This document shows positions 1 through 10,800 of a stretch of 64,000 bases of DNA, one piece after another. The notes under the pieces were generated by a model. That model was not told where the DNA came from and ran no database searches. It was given only the letters and a program-made list of their open reading frames with translations. Within the stretch, counting starts at the first letter, position 1. Each line of letters starts with the position of its first letter. The stretch spans positions 457,291-521,290 of the forward strand of contig ML976675.1 in assembly GCA_010015655.1 (NCBI GenBank). Direction: 5' to 3'. The position numbers and the translations under genes are program-made. Source of the stretch: Bimuria novae-zelandiae CBS 107.79 (lineage: Eukaryota > Ascomycota > Dothideomycetes > Pleosporales > Didymosphaeriaceae).

Positions 1-629
1 CGCCGTGCAGCCAGAGCTCTCTGCAGGTACGCTCAAACTCTTCCTCAGAGTAGCCGTCAAGCAGCGTATCTCTGCCTTTGTCGGCGTACTGGGCACGATC
101 CTGCTGGGCATCACGCCGCTGTAGAGACCGCAGGTACTCACGCGCGGTATCCTCGCGCGGCGATGGGTGGCAGTTCTTGCCCAGCGCTTTCTGGTCCTGA
201 TAGAGGTTGGTGATTGCAGTAACGTAGGTCCGCACTGAGCGCCAGGAGAGGCGAGTCTCGCCTTGAGGGACGTCGCTGGCGACCTTGCGAGACTTGGCTC
301 TTAGTGGCCTATTGGCTACCTCCTCGACTAGGAACAACAGCAGCTTCTGCTCAGTTACTGTATCCCCGTCTTGATACCGCTTCCGCGTACAGAAGTCCTG
401 GATGGGCAGTCAGTTAGTGCCTGCCGGCCTGCAGATGCGCGTACATACTCACCTTGAACTCTGCCTGCTTTGGCAGATATACCTGGTTCGTGTTCTCTGG
501 CCGCTGCTCCCGAAGCATGGCTACCAGCTGCTGGGCGTTGGCTTGTAGCTCTGCGTTGTTGATAACGTCGCGCTCAATGCTCTCGACGCGCTCGACGCGC
601 GCGCGGCGCAGATTACGCTTTGGCGGCAT
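1..629 (-). mobile_element. Crypton-like tyrosine recombinase / Ndc10-like protein, N-terminal part (runs off the left edge)
   Basis: Exon 1 is 629-453 (59 codons from ATG) and exon 2 is 397-1. They are joined by a 55-base intron with a GTGAGT donor, a CTAAC branch site and a CAG acceptor. The N-terminus is Lys/Arg-rich (MPPKRNLRRARVERVE), followed by a helical region. The second exon ends in a GYSEEEFERTCRELW motif. In my recollection this arrangement is typical of fungal Crypton elements and related proteins matching the CBF3/Ndc10 DNA-binding domain. Such proteins are tyrosine recombinases or their domesticated relatives, and they cut and rejoin DNA through a catalytic tyrosine. That domain would lie beyond the window edge, so activity cannot be judged. 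The visible part has no stop or frameshift. The flank turns GC-rich between about 640 and 950, where the neighbouring AAA gene loses homology, so the element's 5' boundary is probably there. Alternatively it could be a host gene of the same family. Confidence 0.6.
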
Positions 630-949
630 CTCCCCTTTCCCCTCCTGAGAGGTCAGCGCCAGATCAGCGCCAATGCCGGATGGGGGCGTTCCATACCCAG
701 GCCGGGCGGCTAGGCGAGCACGTAAGCAGCACCGCCATAGCAGGCTGGCCAACCAGGGCGCGCGAGGGCCGTACGGTACGCGGAGGCGGGCGCGCGAGGT
801 CAGCGGGCAGCCCTCGGCCATCGTGATAACCACCGCGGGTGGCGTGCGGCCGTGGTGGATACCCGCCTGGCACCGAGCAGGGGTGCAGGGCTTTTGGCGA
901 GGCAGCCAGGTCAGCCGGCCGTCAGCGCGACCGTGGACACCAGAGTCCA

Positions 950-2470
950 GACGCAGCGAATCAGACTTTGGCCTCGCTGCCAACACCTGTGCCTGCTTGA
1001 TAATGCTCTTCATTTGGCGCCCATCCACCGCTCCCTCTGCCAAGATGCGCATATCGTCTTCGTTGATTTCTACTTTTCGCTTGGAAATCGCAAAGAAGTT
1101 CCTCCATAGGGCAAAACGACTACTAGCGTCTCGATCGGGATACTCCAGATGCATGTCAGTGTGGGATTGAAGGGCCTGATCGATCTCCTAGTACCCGTTC
1201 GTCGTGAGGAAAATATAGTCTTCGTAATACTCCAGTTTGCGAAAAAACACCGATACCAGGCGGCTACACTGGAGATCTCGAATAGTGCGTTGCTCCAGGA
1301 ATATATCCGCTTCGGCGAGAAGGAGGACAGCGTCCCAGCGTTTGGCGACGTCAAGAGCGACTTGGAGTTTCGCCTCCACAGCATCGACTTCTACTCCCAA
1401 TTCTCCTGCGCTGGCAGAATACAGCGGAGCATGTAACTGCTCTGCCACTGAACAGTCACGTTAGCCGTCATATAAACATGCGAGGCAGCTGCAAGACTTA
1501 CCTCCTTCCGCTGTTAGTGTTTTGCCGTCGCCCGGGAGCCCCGAGAGTAAGAAAACCCTTCCCCTCGACAAAATCGTTGTTTTTTTCGTCTATCCCACGG
1601 TGGCATTCCACGAAGCCCAGCTTCAGATCCTTTTGATCGTCTGGCAAGACCAGGTTTTCGAAAATATAATCATTCCAGACAATGTCTTCGATCCAGTCAA
1701 TGGCACAGGGCGCTGCACCGTGCCACCTTATCAGTCGGTACAGACCCAGAGAGGCGTCGATTCTCACTCCATTTCTTCGACTTGAATGAGAATCCCCGGA
1801 CGACCCTTGAACATAGCATAAGCTCGTCATCATATAGCTCCCCTACGGGCCTTGTGGACTCGCCCTCTCGACTGAGCGGTCTTAAACTCGGTTTGTATTC
1901 ATAAGGGCTGTGCTCATAGTACGTCTCAGCATCGATCAGGACTCTCTCTCCCGACTTCTAGAAATGCCACTAGCTTGACAAGATCATCTCGATTCATCGT
2001 GCCGCATACCGGTGGTTGGATGATCTTTGCTCCAAGAGCTTCTACTTCGCTCCCGCCGGAACGTTTGATTACTTTAGCTTGTACCTGTCTGAGCTCAAAG
2101 AATCTACTGCCTCCAGATTTGCACTTGGCTTTAATTGCCCCAGGGACAGTAATATACTCTAGCGGATACATGAGGGTGGGTATGCCTTGAGGAAGTTCGA
2201 TATCCGGGTGAATCCAGATCGTTTGACTAACGATGGTGATGTTACGTTTCCTATCAATTTCGGTCACTCCGAACGTCGGCCGCACGTTGAAGTCGATGAT
2301 ATGGTACGGACACATATACGACGATAATACACATGCATGGTCGAAGATTGCCATAGCCACGGGCAAAACAAGCACACGATTACGGCTATTGAGCTTTCCG
2401 TCAATGTTCAACGTTGTTGTTGTTCATACGCTCTCTAAAGGTTGATGGAGCGTTGAGGTGGACGCGAGGT
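950..2470 (-). pseudogene. Fungal AAA+ ATPase (DUF7025-type N-terminus) pseudogene
   Basis: Read on the minus strand, fragments of one AAA ATPase appear in order. About 2411-1926 resembles the N-terminal DUF7025-like region (PLEYI, VPGAIKAKC, FFELRQVQAKV). About 1870-1800 keeps DDELMLCSRVVRGFSFKSKKW in another frame. 1750-1500 holds the pre-P-loop segment (FENLVLPDDQKDL) and a P-loop GLPGDGKT that is one base out of frame with it. A normal intron follows (GTAAGT at about 1503, CTAAC, CAG). 1448-1188 carries LTTN and a Walker B in which the usual DEAD Asp is Ala (LLLAEADIF, codon GCC at about 1314-1316). An in-frame TAG at 1188-1190 interrupts the sensor region. Homology resumes at 1187-950 (EIDQALQS, LEYPDRDASSR, DGRQMKSIIKQAQVLA) and then stops abruptly. 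With a frameshift, a stop, a lost catalytic Asp and a truncated C-terminus it is not functional. Intact relatives are large fungal ATPases of mostly unknown role. Confidence 0.75.
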
Positions 2471-3822
2471 GCTTCAGTATTTGAGATGATGGTGAAGAAT
2501 ATGCAACGTGTGCCGACGCTGAACCTAGCCGCCATAATCTGTGGCTCTGTGTCAGTTTCGATGTCTTACTTCGTGTACCTGAGCGTACCTGAGACCTGCA
2601 GATGCCACAAGAGCAGCATCCGAGCTAAGATTGGCGCATCCAAACTTTACTCTACCCGGCTTGATGAGGCGAAGTGGGTACTCTGTAGCCATCGCATACA
2701 ACGTCCGTGTTCTCTTTTCCATCGGGGTTTGATGAACGCAGAGCCGCATCGGTGGCACGGAGCATGATGCGAGGGGAAAAGGCGACTTGGGCCGGGTGAT
2801 TGGCTGTCGGCAATGGTCTGAAAGGCAAGGGAAAGTCATGGCGAAAACGCACTCTCAGTAAGGCCACGGCCCTTCTCCATCCTTGCTTGCTTCGAATCCT
2901 CGTTGCAGAGACGTCCCATATGAACGATCCCTCCTTGCATGTCTCGCCGGCGATGGATGCCTCCTCCTGTGCTCCTCTGACGGTAGAGGGAGCCTTTCCG
3001 AATGCAGGCCTCGGGCGACATGGGGATATGACGCCAAGTATGCATGCTGTGCTGGCAGCACGAACGGCCATGACACCTCTCGCCTAGTTGCAGCGCACAA
3101 TGTCAATTGCGCGTGCATCCGATGTGCAGTGAGCCGCTGCAGCTCTCGAATTGACTGCATCGACGGTATCCCAGCGAATTCCGGCCCCCGCTCCGCGCAG
3201 CGCAGTTGCCCACCCAACCGCGACCTGGCTGCACCCACGTCTACCATGCCCAGCACCTGACGCCTTACTTCCTGGTGCCATTGCTCGACGAGAGCTCCTC
3301 GCGCGCCTCGCAGCGCCCTGTCGCAGGCCTCACAGCCGCTGTGGCTGAATGCAGCGAAGTTGGACGCGGTGACATCTCAGAACCCAGGTCCGACTTGTTA
3401 ACGCGCACTGCGGCGGCAAGTCGCACCGCAACGAGGCGAAGATTCGCGCCATTCAGACGCTCACGCGCAGAAAGAGTCGGTGAAGCATGCCCGGCGATGC
3501 GTGGTGCATTTCCTGTTTGCAAAAGTGTGCGTATACGTTGGTTCTCAGTGCGTCCCAGCCCCCCCATATTGCTCCTCGCCGCCAACCACCCCCCAACCAT
3601 TTGCTATAGCCTCTGTACACCCGGCAATGGCGCTGCTCCCTGCCGTCCTACTCACTAAAAGTGTTCTCTATAGTCATTGCAGCATTCCTCCAGGCGTCTC
3701 GCTAGTCCCAGGACTACACGCCCGCCTCCCGACGTAGTAGCTATCCCATAGCTGCCGCAGCCCGCAACACCACCACACCTTCTCCCAGCGGCCGTCGCCT
3801 CTGGCGGAGCTCGATTGCATAG
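2471..3822. other. Non-coding or unassigned stretch
   Basis: I see no convincing gene here. Open frames on both strands are short, overlap one another and carry no recognisable motif. The segment from 3540 onward is rich in pyrimidines and CCAC/CCTCC tracts, as in fungal promoters or 5' leaders. It may contain the promoter and a first exon of the gene that is open from 3823. The part next to 2470 may hold further decayed N-terminal sequence of the AAA ATPase. Confidence 0.4.
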
Positions 3823-6387
3823 CAGCAGTCTGGGCTTGCCAAATTGACGCACACAGGGCCTGACGAGTCCACCCTGCACCAACTCACGCAGCCGTACTCT
3901 GACGATACCCACGATAACGACCCTCCTGCATACGAACCTTATACGACATCGTTACAGCAACGCCAGCAGCAGGCTGCCGAGTTCTATCGGGCGCAGCACA
4001 ATTACTCGCGAGCTTCGAGTTCTGACGGCAGCGCAGCGCACAGCCTCCGACGCACGCCGCATCTCGAGGACGTGCGCCAACGGTACCGCACTCCACCAGC
4101 GGACCCGGCGCCACAGCAAACGTTCCAGCGCGCTGTACGCTTCGCGGCCGAGAGTCCGCGCGCTGATCCTAGTCCACTCGAGGCTCTTCGTGCGCGAGAC
4201 CCCACTCAATTCAAGCCGCACCCTGCCCTACGGATCTCCCAGCGGACTGCGTCTGCGATCCGCTTCGTGCTTGAAGAGGCCATCCGCCAACCCTACCCCT
4301 TCACCCCAGACCTTGCCGAGGAAAACGCGTCCATGTCAGAATTGACAGGCGGGAACGGTGGGCGCGCTACCAACGGCGGCGCGCGCACTGCGGGGCCCAT
4401 TCCTGTCACCCAGTCGGACCGTTCCAACATTGTGACGCCGCAGATGATCATGAACAATCGTCGCCGACGAGAGGCCGAGGCACGCGCTGCCGACGAGGAA
4501 AGAAAGGCACAGGAGGAGCGGGAGCGAAGAAGAAGTGCAGAACGACGAGCTCAAGCTGCTGGCGTTGCAGGCGCACCCATAAATCCCGATGCGGGGGTCC
4601 AGAGACCGCCCCAATCACAGGGAACCTACGAGAGCGGTTATGGGTCGTACCCACTACCGGGCGCAAGTTCAAGACCAGCCGAACGAATTCCTCCGGCGGC
4701 TGCCAATCTGCCTCCACCAGGGCGGCCGCAAGACCCACCATTTGGCGCGCAGTCTGGCAGGCCGCGGGCCAATTCCCAATCGCAGCAGCAGCCACGTCCT
4801 GTGCAGCAACCGCCATCCACCACACAGGGAAACACCCCTCGACGACCACCACCTGTGCAGCACGCGCGAAACCCTTCTGCTCCCGCTGCACCTTCTCAAG
4901 CGGGTGCTTCCGTCTCTGCTCCGCCTCTACCACCCCCAGGTGCTTCGTCGTCTCAAGCCCGTCAGTCGACAACCTCGAGTTTCCCGCATGCTTTTGAACG
5001 ATGGGAAACCCTGTCCTCACATTGGGAGGGCCTCACCTCCTACTGGATCAGGCGACTGGAACAAAATACGGATGAAGTGCGTCGCGAACCCCTGGCTCAA
5101 CAAATGTCGCGCCAGATTACCGATCTCTCAGCCGCCGGTGCGAACTTGTTCCATGCAGTCGTCGAGCTACAACGGCTTAGGGCGTCGTCAGAGCGCAAAT
5201 TCCAACGATGGTTTTACGACCATCGCCAGGAGCAGGAGCGTGCACAAGAACGTGAAGCGCAACTGGAGAATATGCTAAGAGAGGAACGTGATGCACGTAA
5301 TCAGGCTGTAGCTGACATGGAGCGTTTGGCCACGGAAAAGAGGAACGCGGAGCGATCTGTGCAAGAGATGAAGCGTGAACTACAGATATCTAAAGAGGAG
5401 GCCAGGCGAGCATGGGAAGAACTCGGACGGCGCGAACAAGAGGAACGCGATCGTGTATTCTCATTGCGGGAAGGGCAGCCTACTATGATTGGTGGTGTTC
5501 AGGTGCTTCCAACAGCTCAAGCGATGGGCAGACACGGCAGCGTTTCGCATCGTTCGCACGGCGATGAGTCGTATGGTGCGGCTGCAGGAAGTCAAGGAAT
5601 CGAGCAGCACTATTCATATGAAGAAGGGCAATCACCCACTGACACCGATCCGTTTACGGAAGGGCGACTCCCACCTCAGATGCATCATGAGCCCGAGGGG
5701 AAGCCTGTCGCTCAGGGTACCTATATTCCCTCAGGTGCTGGCAGTTCGTCATTGCACCAGCCCGCGCTATCGCAAGCAACCGAATCGGTTCAGATTCCCG
5801 CGCCTCTCCGCACTCAGCAGGCATCTGCTGGTCATCAAGGACCGAGCGGCACGCAACAGTACGCTAATGAGCTGAGGTCATCTCAACCGGAGGCTTTCTA
5901 TCAGCAACCCGAAGCCTATCTGCATCGAGACACTGGCGGGCCCGTACCAGAAGACGAACGCTCCGCAATAACTTCTCAGAACGAGGAGGAGACTTCAGAA
6001 GGTGAGGAGGAATACGCCATAGACGAATATGGTAACTACGTTCTGGATGCTTCTGGGCGCCGCGTCCCCTTTCGAGCATTGCGCCAACAAGACTCAGATG
6101 AATACGACGTCCAAGAAGATCGAAGGCGCGAGATCGAACACTTGCAGCGCTACGGCAGTGCGACGACAGACCCTAGCAGGTACGCCACAACCTCTTCGGC
6201 CGGCCCGGGCTACTCTGGCGGATTCCAGACTTCAAACGCACCAGATTACAGTGGGTCGGGGTACGGGAGCGAGTGGACCGGTATGAGGCACCATCATCCC
6301 ACTAGACTGAGCGATGTCATGGAAGAGGACGAGAGAAGTAGAACGTCACCGAGTAGAGCGAGTCAGGCAAGCCGTGGGTGGGCTTGA
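3823..6387 (+). CDS. Hypothetical fungal coiled-coil, Pro/Gln-rich protein (5' end uncertain)
   Basis: A frame stays open from 3823, just after a TAG at 3820, to a TGA at 6385-6387 (about 850 codons). The first in-frame ATG is only at 4333. The upstream residues look coding (for example FVLEEAIRQPYPFTPDLAEE), so a short upstream first exon ending near a 'gcatag' acceptor at about 3822 is likely. I did not find that exon. Numbered from 3844, the protein has a low-complexity N-terminus, a charged Arg/Glu helix at about 205-245, and a Pro/Gln/Ser-rich stretch at 250-375. A conserved-looking Trp-rich segment follows at about 382-410 (FERWETLSSHWEGLTSYW), then a long coiled coil at about 430-545 and an acidic Tyr-rich segment at about 712-760. 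I do not recognise a named family. The layout suggests a cytoskeletal or scaffold protein, but that is inference. No function is assigned. Confidence 0.7.
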   Translation, partial: QQSGLAKLTHTGPDESTLHQLTQPYSDDTHDNDPPAYEPYTTSLQQRQQQAAEFYRAQHNYSRASSSDGSAAHSLRRTPHLEDVRQRYRTPPADPAPQQTFQRAVRFAAESPRADPSPLEALRARDPTQFKPHPALRISQRTASAIRFVLEEAIRQPYPFTPDLAEENASMSELTGGNGGRATNGGARTAGPIPVTQSDRSNIVTPQMIMNNRRRREAEARAADEERKAQEERERRRSAERRAQAAGVAGAPINPDAGVQRPPQSQGTYESGYGSYPLPGASSRPAERIPPAAANLPPPGRPQDPPFGAQSGRPRANSQSQQQPRPVQQPPSTTQGNTPRRPPPVQHARNPSAPAAPSQAGASVSAPPLPPPGASSSQARQSTTSSFPHAFERWETLSSHWEGLTSYWIRRLEQNTDEVRREPLAQQMSRQITDLSAAGANLFHAVVELQRLRASSERKFQRWFYDHRQEQERAQEREAQLENMLREERDARNQAVADMERLATEKRNAERSVQEMKRELQISKEEARRAWEELGRREQEERDRVFSLREGQPTMIGGVQVLPTAQAMGRHGSVSHRSHGDESYGAAAGSQGIEQHYSYEEGQSPTDTDPFTEGRLPPQMHHEPEGKPVAQGTYIPSGAGSSSLHQPALSQATESVQIPAPLRTQQASAGHQGPSGTQQYANELRSSQPEAFYQQPEAYLHRDTGGPVPEDERSAITSQNEEETSEGEEEYAIDEYGNYVLDASGRRVPFRALRQQDSDEYDVQEDRRREIEHLQRYGSATTDPSRYATTSSAGPGYSGGFQTSNAPDYSGSGYGSEWTGMRHHHPTRLSDVMEEDERSRTSPSRASQASRGWA

Positions 6388-7881
6388 AGGATGTAGTAAG
6401 ATGGCCGGACACATTCGATGGCATCGCTTGGGATTCAAAAGTGAAGGAGGTGCATTTGCGAGGGCGTTTTTGGGTTCACGGCGAAAACTTACTGGCTTGT
6501 CCAACACTAATGCTGCCGCTTCTTTGGGCACCATCAGATCCCGACTGAAAGATTCGACTCGATAATCCAGTTCAAGCTATATACTTTCTTCTCGCCTCCG
6601 CGTCCTCCTTCGCACGCCTCGCTTCGTCGTCGCTCATACCGTATTCGCTGCCGTTACTACGCTCGCCGTCGACGACGCCAACTTCACTGTAGCATAGATA
6701 CATGCCTACGACTTAATTCGGCCTTGTCACCTACCTGGAGTATATTTTCGATACGGCGTATCTAGCAGCACGTTGTAGCGTTGTACTTGGGCAAGAGTTG
6801 GAGACGTACCTAATACCTTTAGCTGGGAGGCTGATACCCGTTTTCTTCATTGTCAGAGGCCTTTCCCTGTTTTCCCTTCACCAGCATCCACCATCTTATG
6901 GTTGCAAGCTACTGCGGGCTTTGTTGTTCAATTCTGTTCGATATCTTGTTCTTTTTTTCTTGGGGTCGACGTGCGGTTTCCGGTCGTTTTGGATTGTGGA
7001 TTGGGTGGTCTTGGTGTAAGCGCTTTTTGTAGGTTTGGCGTGTATGAGTAGTTTTTTTTTGTAGCGTTGGTGTTGGTGTGCGGGTGGGTATTGTCGAGGG
7101 CGGTGTAATAGGATATTGGAGCTTAGGAGGGGAGTGTTAGATGTGAATCTATTTGAAACTGTTTATTGTGTGCGGTGCTTACTAGTGATAGTGATTGTTG
7201 TCGTTCTGAGACGATTGAACTGCTCTTGCATCTTACTTATGCTGCGCGCTTTGGGTGCTTAGGCATGGGGGAAAAACGATGCAAGCTACCCAGACGCGGT
7301 TTCCCAGGAATGAAACTTCGTCACTCATACGTTCAGTTCTGCCACAGCCACACTCTAGCTTATATTTCCTTACCTACGATACGGACGGGCAAGCCTTAGG
7401 CGTGAGAAGCACCGCTGAGCGTGGTCCCGTTGTTCCTGCCAGGCGCCTACCGGGGACGCCTTCCTCTGCGACACCTGGCCATTATATCCGCGTCTCGTGC
7501 GTCTCATGGCGCTTTACACACAGCTTAATTTTGCTTTCGCACATGCTCAGCTCGGTGAAAGTTTTGCGGAGATGTTCTCGCCCTCGGATTCATGCCGCGA
7601 AAAGCGCGCGGGAAAGAAGGCGGGCGGGAGAGGGTGGCGCCTTTGTGTCAATCGTTTCGTCCTTCTCATTCAATCAACTTCCACTTGTCGGTGTTGCTGA
7701 ATACATACGTTGGAAATCTGCCCCAGTGCCCATAGTGCAAGCGCGACATCGATAATCGGGGCTCTAGACATCTGCGCTCCTCATTGGTCCCCAAACCAAG
7801 CGCATGCGAGATAACCCCTCAGCCTGGTGCCTACCCGCCGTTCGAGAACCTCACGATTACTGTCATCGCGGAACCAAAATA
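6388..7881. other. Intergenic region between the coiled-coil gene and the NLR relic
   Basis: No supported gene. From about 6700 to 7150 the sequence is T/G-rich with short homopolymers, as in fungal 3' UTRs and spacers. Short open frames on the plus strand (for example around 6798-7032 and 7255-7755) have no domain or splice support. Confidence 0.4.
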
Positions 7882-10800
7882 AATGAAAGAAACGCCGAGC
7901 TCACACGTCTATGGGAAGGAGCGGTGGATGAATACTTGAGCAAGTGGAAGTGAGGTTCCGTTGCACATAAATGGAAGACGCCAGCAAGTACGCAAGCTGA
8001 GCTTGACCGTCTGATCGAACAACACGAGTCCGACTTCGTAAGATTCCGCAGTTCGCGTGGGAAGTTCTGGAGTGTCCTGTTGAGCACAATGAAGGCAGCT
8101 GCAGAACTTCGGGAATATCGCAAAAGCAGGGCTGGTCCTGACTCCTTTTGCGCCATCAGCTGTTATCCTTTGATGTTGGACTGTTTCTCATTGGCTCTGG
8201 TGCGGCCGTTTCCGAAACGTACGACACTCTTGAGACCCTATTCAGGAGGATTAAGGACATCACCGATCGCGTGGATGAGTACCTCAAAGGAAGCACTGAC
8301 GAGAAGCTTCAGAAAGTCGTGATCCAACTCCTTGGTTCGCTTCTCAACGTATTCTGCGAAGATGAAACAGCTATCCGAAGAGAACGAGGAAAAGAGATGA
8401 TGCGACGGATGGTTGGCAAAGAAAACAATATCCAATCAACACTAGGCCAGCTAGACGAATAGGTACAGAGAGAGTTAGCTCTCATATCAGCGAAAACATA
8501 CGCAACAACTCAGCATATAGAGAACAAAACTGATACTGAAAGAGAGCGAGAGTTGCTGCGGCGAGTCCTACGCGCGGAAGTATACGCAGACAACGAAGCA
8601 TTCGGCAAAAGTGTTGAGATCTCCAGGCTCGCTCAATCTAGGGAGTGGTTGCTGAAAGAGCCGCTTTACGAAAAATGGTACAACACAGAGTTTCCTGTCT
8701 TATGGGTCCTAGGAAAACCGGGGACGGGAAAGACGTACCTTGCTTCGCAGGTTCTCACGCACTTGAAGCGAACGTCGAGCCTGGCAAGCATTTCTATGTC
8801 AGAGAAGGCATTAATACCCAGTGTACGGTCGAAGCCATATTGAAAGCAATGTCCTACCAGATCGCCGAAAACTCTAATACATATTAGGAAGAGGCTGTTG
8901 CTGGTTGCCAAGAAGCCGACCTACTTTTGCACACACAACTTATATAGGACAATTTCTTTGTCAAGCCATTCAATAAAGACAGAGCCAACCCACTTTACCT
9001 TGTCATTGACGGAGTGGATGAAGCTATCTCGGAGAACCAAGAGACATTGGTCAAGCTAGCCAAACAGCTGTCAGACTCACGAGCTACAACTACTCGCAAA
9101 TTGCCTAGAATCCAGTTGTTGATACTAGGTCGACCAGAGCTCGACTACAATGTATCGAACATGTGGGTAGCAGACAAGCGACGACCAAAAATCATACATG
9201 TGCGACCATCCTTTTCAAGACAAGATGTTGGGAGGTTTATCAGAGAGCGAGTGAAGAATATGCCTTTGCTTCGGAAGATGCGCCCAGGACCGTCTAAGAA
9301 TCTCAGAAAAGATATCGTACAGGCTCTAGGTGACAATGCCGATGGCATATTCATGCTTGCTAAGCTTATGCTTGCAGAAATCAAGGACATGAACAAACCT
9401 GAGCTCGTTCGACGGACCCTTGCAACACCTCTTCGACGCCTTGAGGAGATGTTCCAGCGGGTCATTTCGAGATTGACAACGATGGGAGGATTTGATAAAG
9501 AAGATTTCAATGAAATGATTGCCTGGGTCGCATGTGCGAAGCGGGATTTGTATCTCGGCGAACTGGATCTGATCCTAAGATTGAGAGATCTCGATCAAAA
9601 CGGTATCGTCGGCTTGGGGGATGAGTTGAGAGCACGGTTCGGGTCGTTCTTTAGCTTTTTGTCTCTGAAGAACGATGTTGTTTCTGAAGTGGAGGAGATC
9701 GATGACGATGACGCATCTATCACTGGCAGTGAGACCACCTCGGCGAGTTCTGATACGACGCAAACCAGCGATCCAGAAGATGAGTCTGACCTAGAGACGG
9801 ACAAAGAGCCTTATGAAATTGACGACGATGATGACTGCACGGAGGGAGATGAAGGCGAAGACGACAACGAGGCCGAAGTACCGCAGAACTTTTTCAGCAC
9901 AACTGTAAAGTTTGGACATGCAAGTGTTGGGCAATTTTTTCGGTCTTCCCCTTTTCATAACGGAATAAGCATGGAAACGAACTGCACACAAGCCCATATT
10001 GCGTTGACCTGCTTACTTTTCATGACGGACAACATTCCCAAACGAAAGCAGAGACCCTGGCGCTAACCTGATCTGTTGAAATACTCGGTTTACCACGCTC
10101 TAGATTATTTGAAGGAGGTTGATTTCAACAAATTGGGGTCTGCTCACCTTGGGTTCTATCAGCAACTGTCTAAGGAAGTCGCGTTTCTTTTCAGTGATCG
10201 GGATTCCCTTCACCGATGGTTTGACAACATCGATGATGGGTATAAGTTCCTATGTCAGCTCTTCGACCCAGATACTGGCTCCCGCCTCAGCGAATGTGTT
10301 ATTGGATTCTCATATGAGCAGATCGTTTCAAGCAAGAATACCTCCTTTTACGATCTGATGCAACCATTCGCTCACTACGTTGCTGAAGCATGGCTTGGAT
10401 CACAGTCTTGTGAGGAGATGATAGCTGTGCTTTTCTTGCATGGCTATCAGTGTACGGTAGGTACCTAGAGCTGATCTATTTCTTCGTTTGTATATCGTTC
10501 TAGTGACCACTGTCGTTGCAAACGATTTCTATCATAATTTCGCACATTATAAACCTTGAAACATTGGGCTAATGCCGACATCAGCGGAACGAACAAACAC
10601 GCAGACAGTGGACTTTAGCGCCAAATCGCCCCTTTGAACACATAGCTGAGGTCATCCCTCAGGAACAGATTCGAGAGTTGGCATCTCTCGGTACTTTGGA
10701 AAGAAATTCTACATGGCATGTTGCTCTCGGCTCTGCCTTGGCTAAACTAAAAACACGCCAGCATGCGCTCGCGGCTGTGGAAGAATACAAACATGCTATT

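Noticed and set aside
414..1154. Single 246-codon minus-strand frame joining AAA-like and recombinase-like sequences
   Set aside because: Its two ends belong to different genes; the middle is GC-rich junction DNA and the recombinase has its own ATG at 629.
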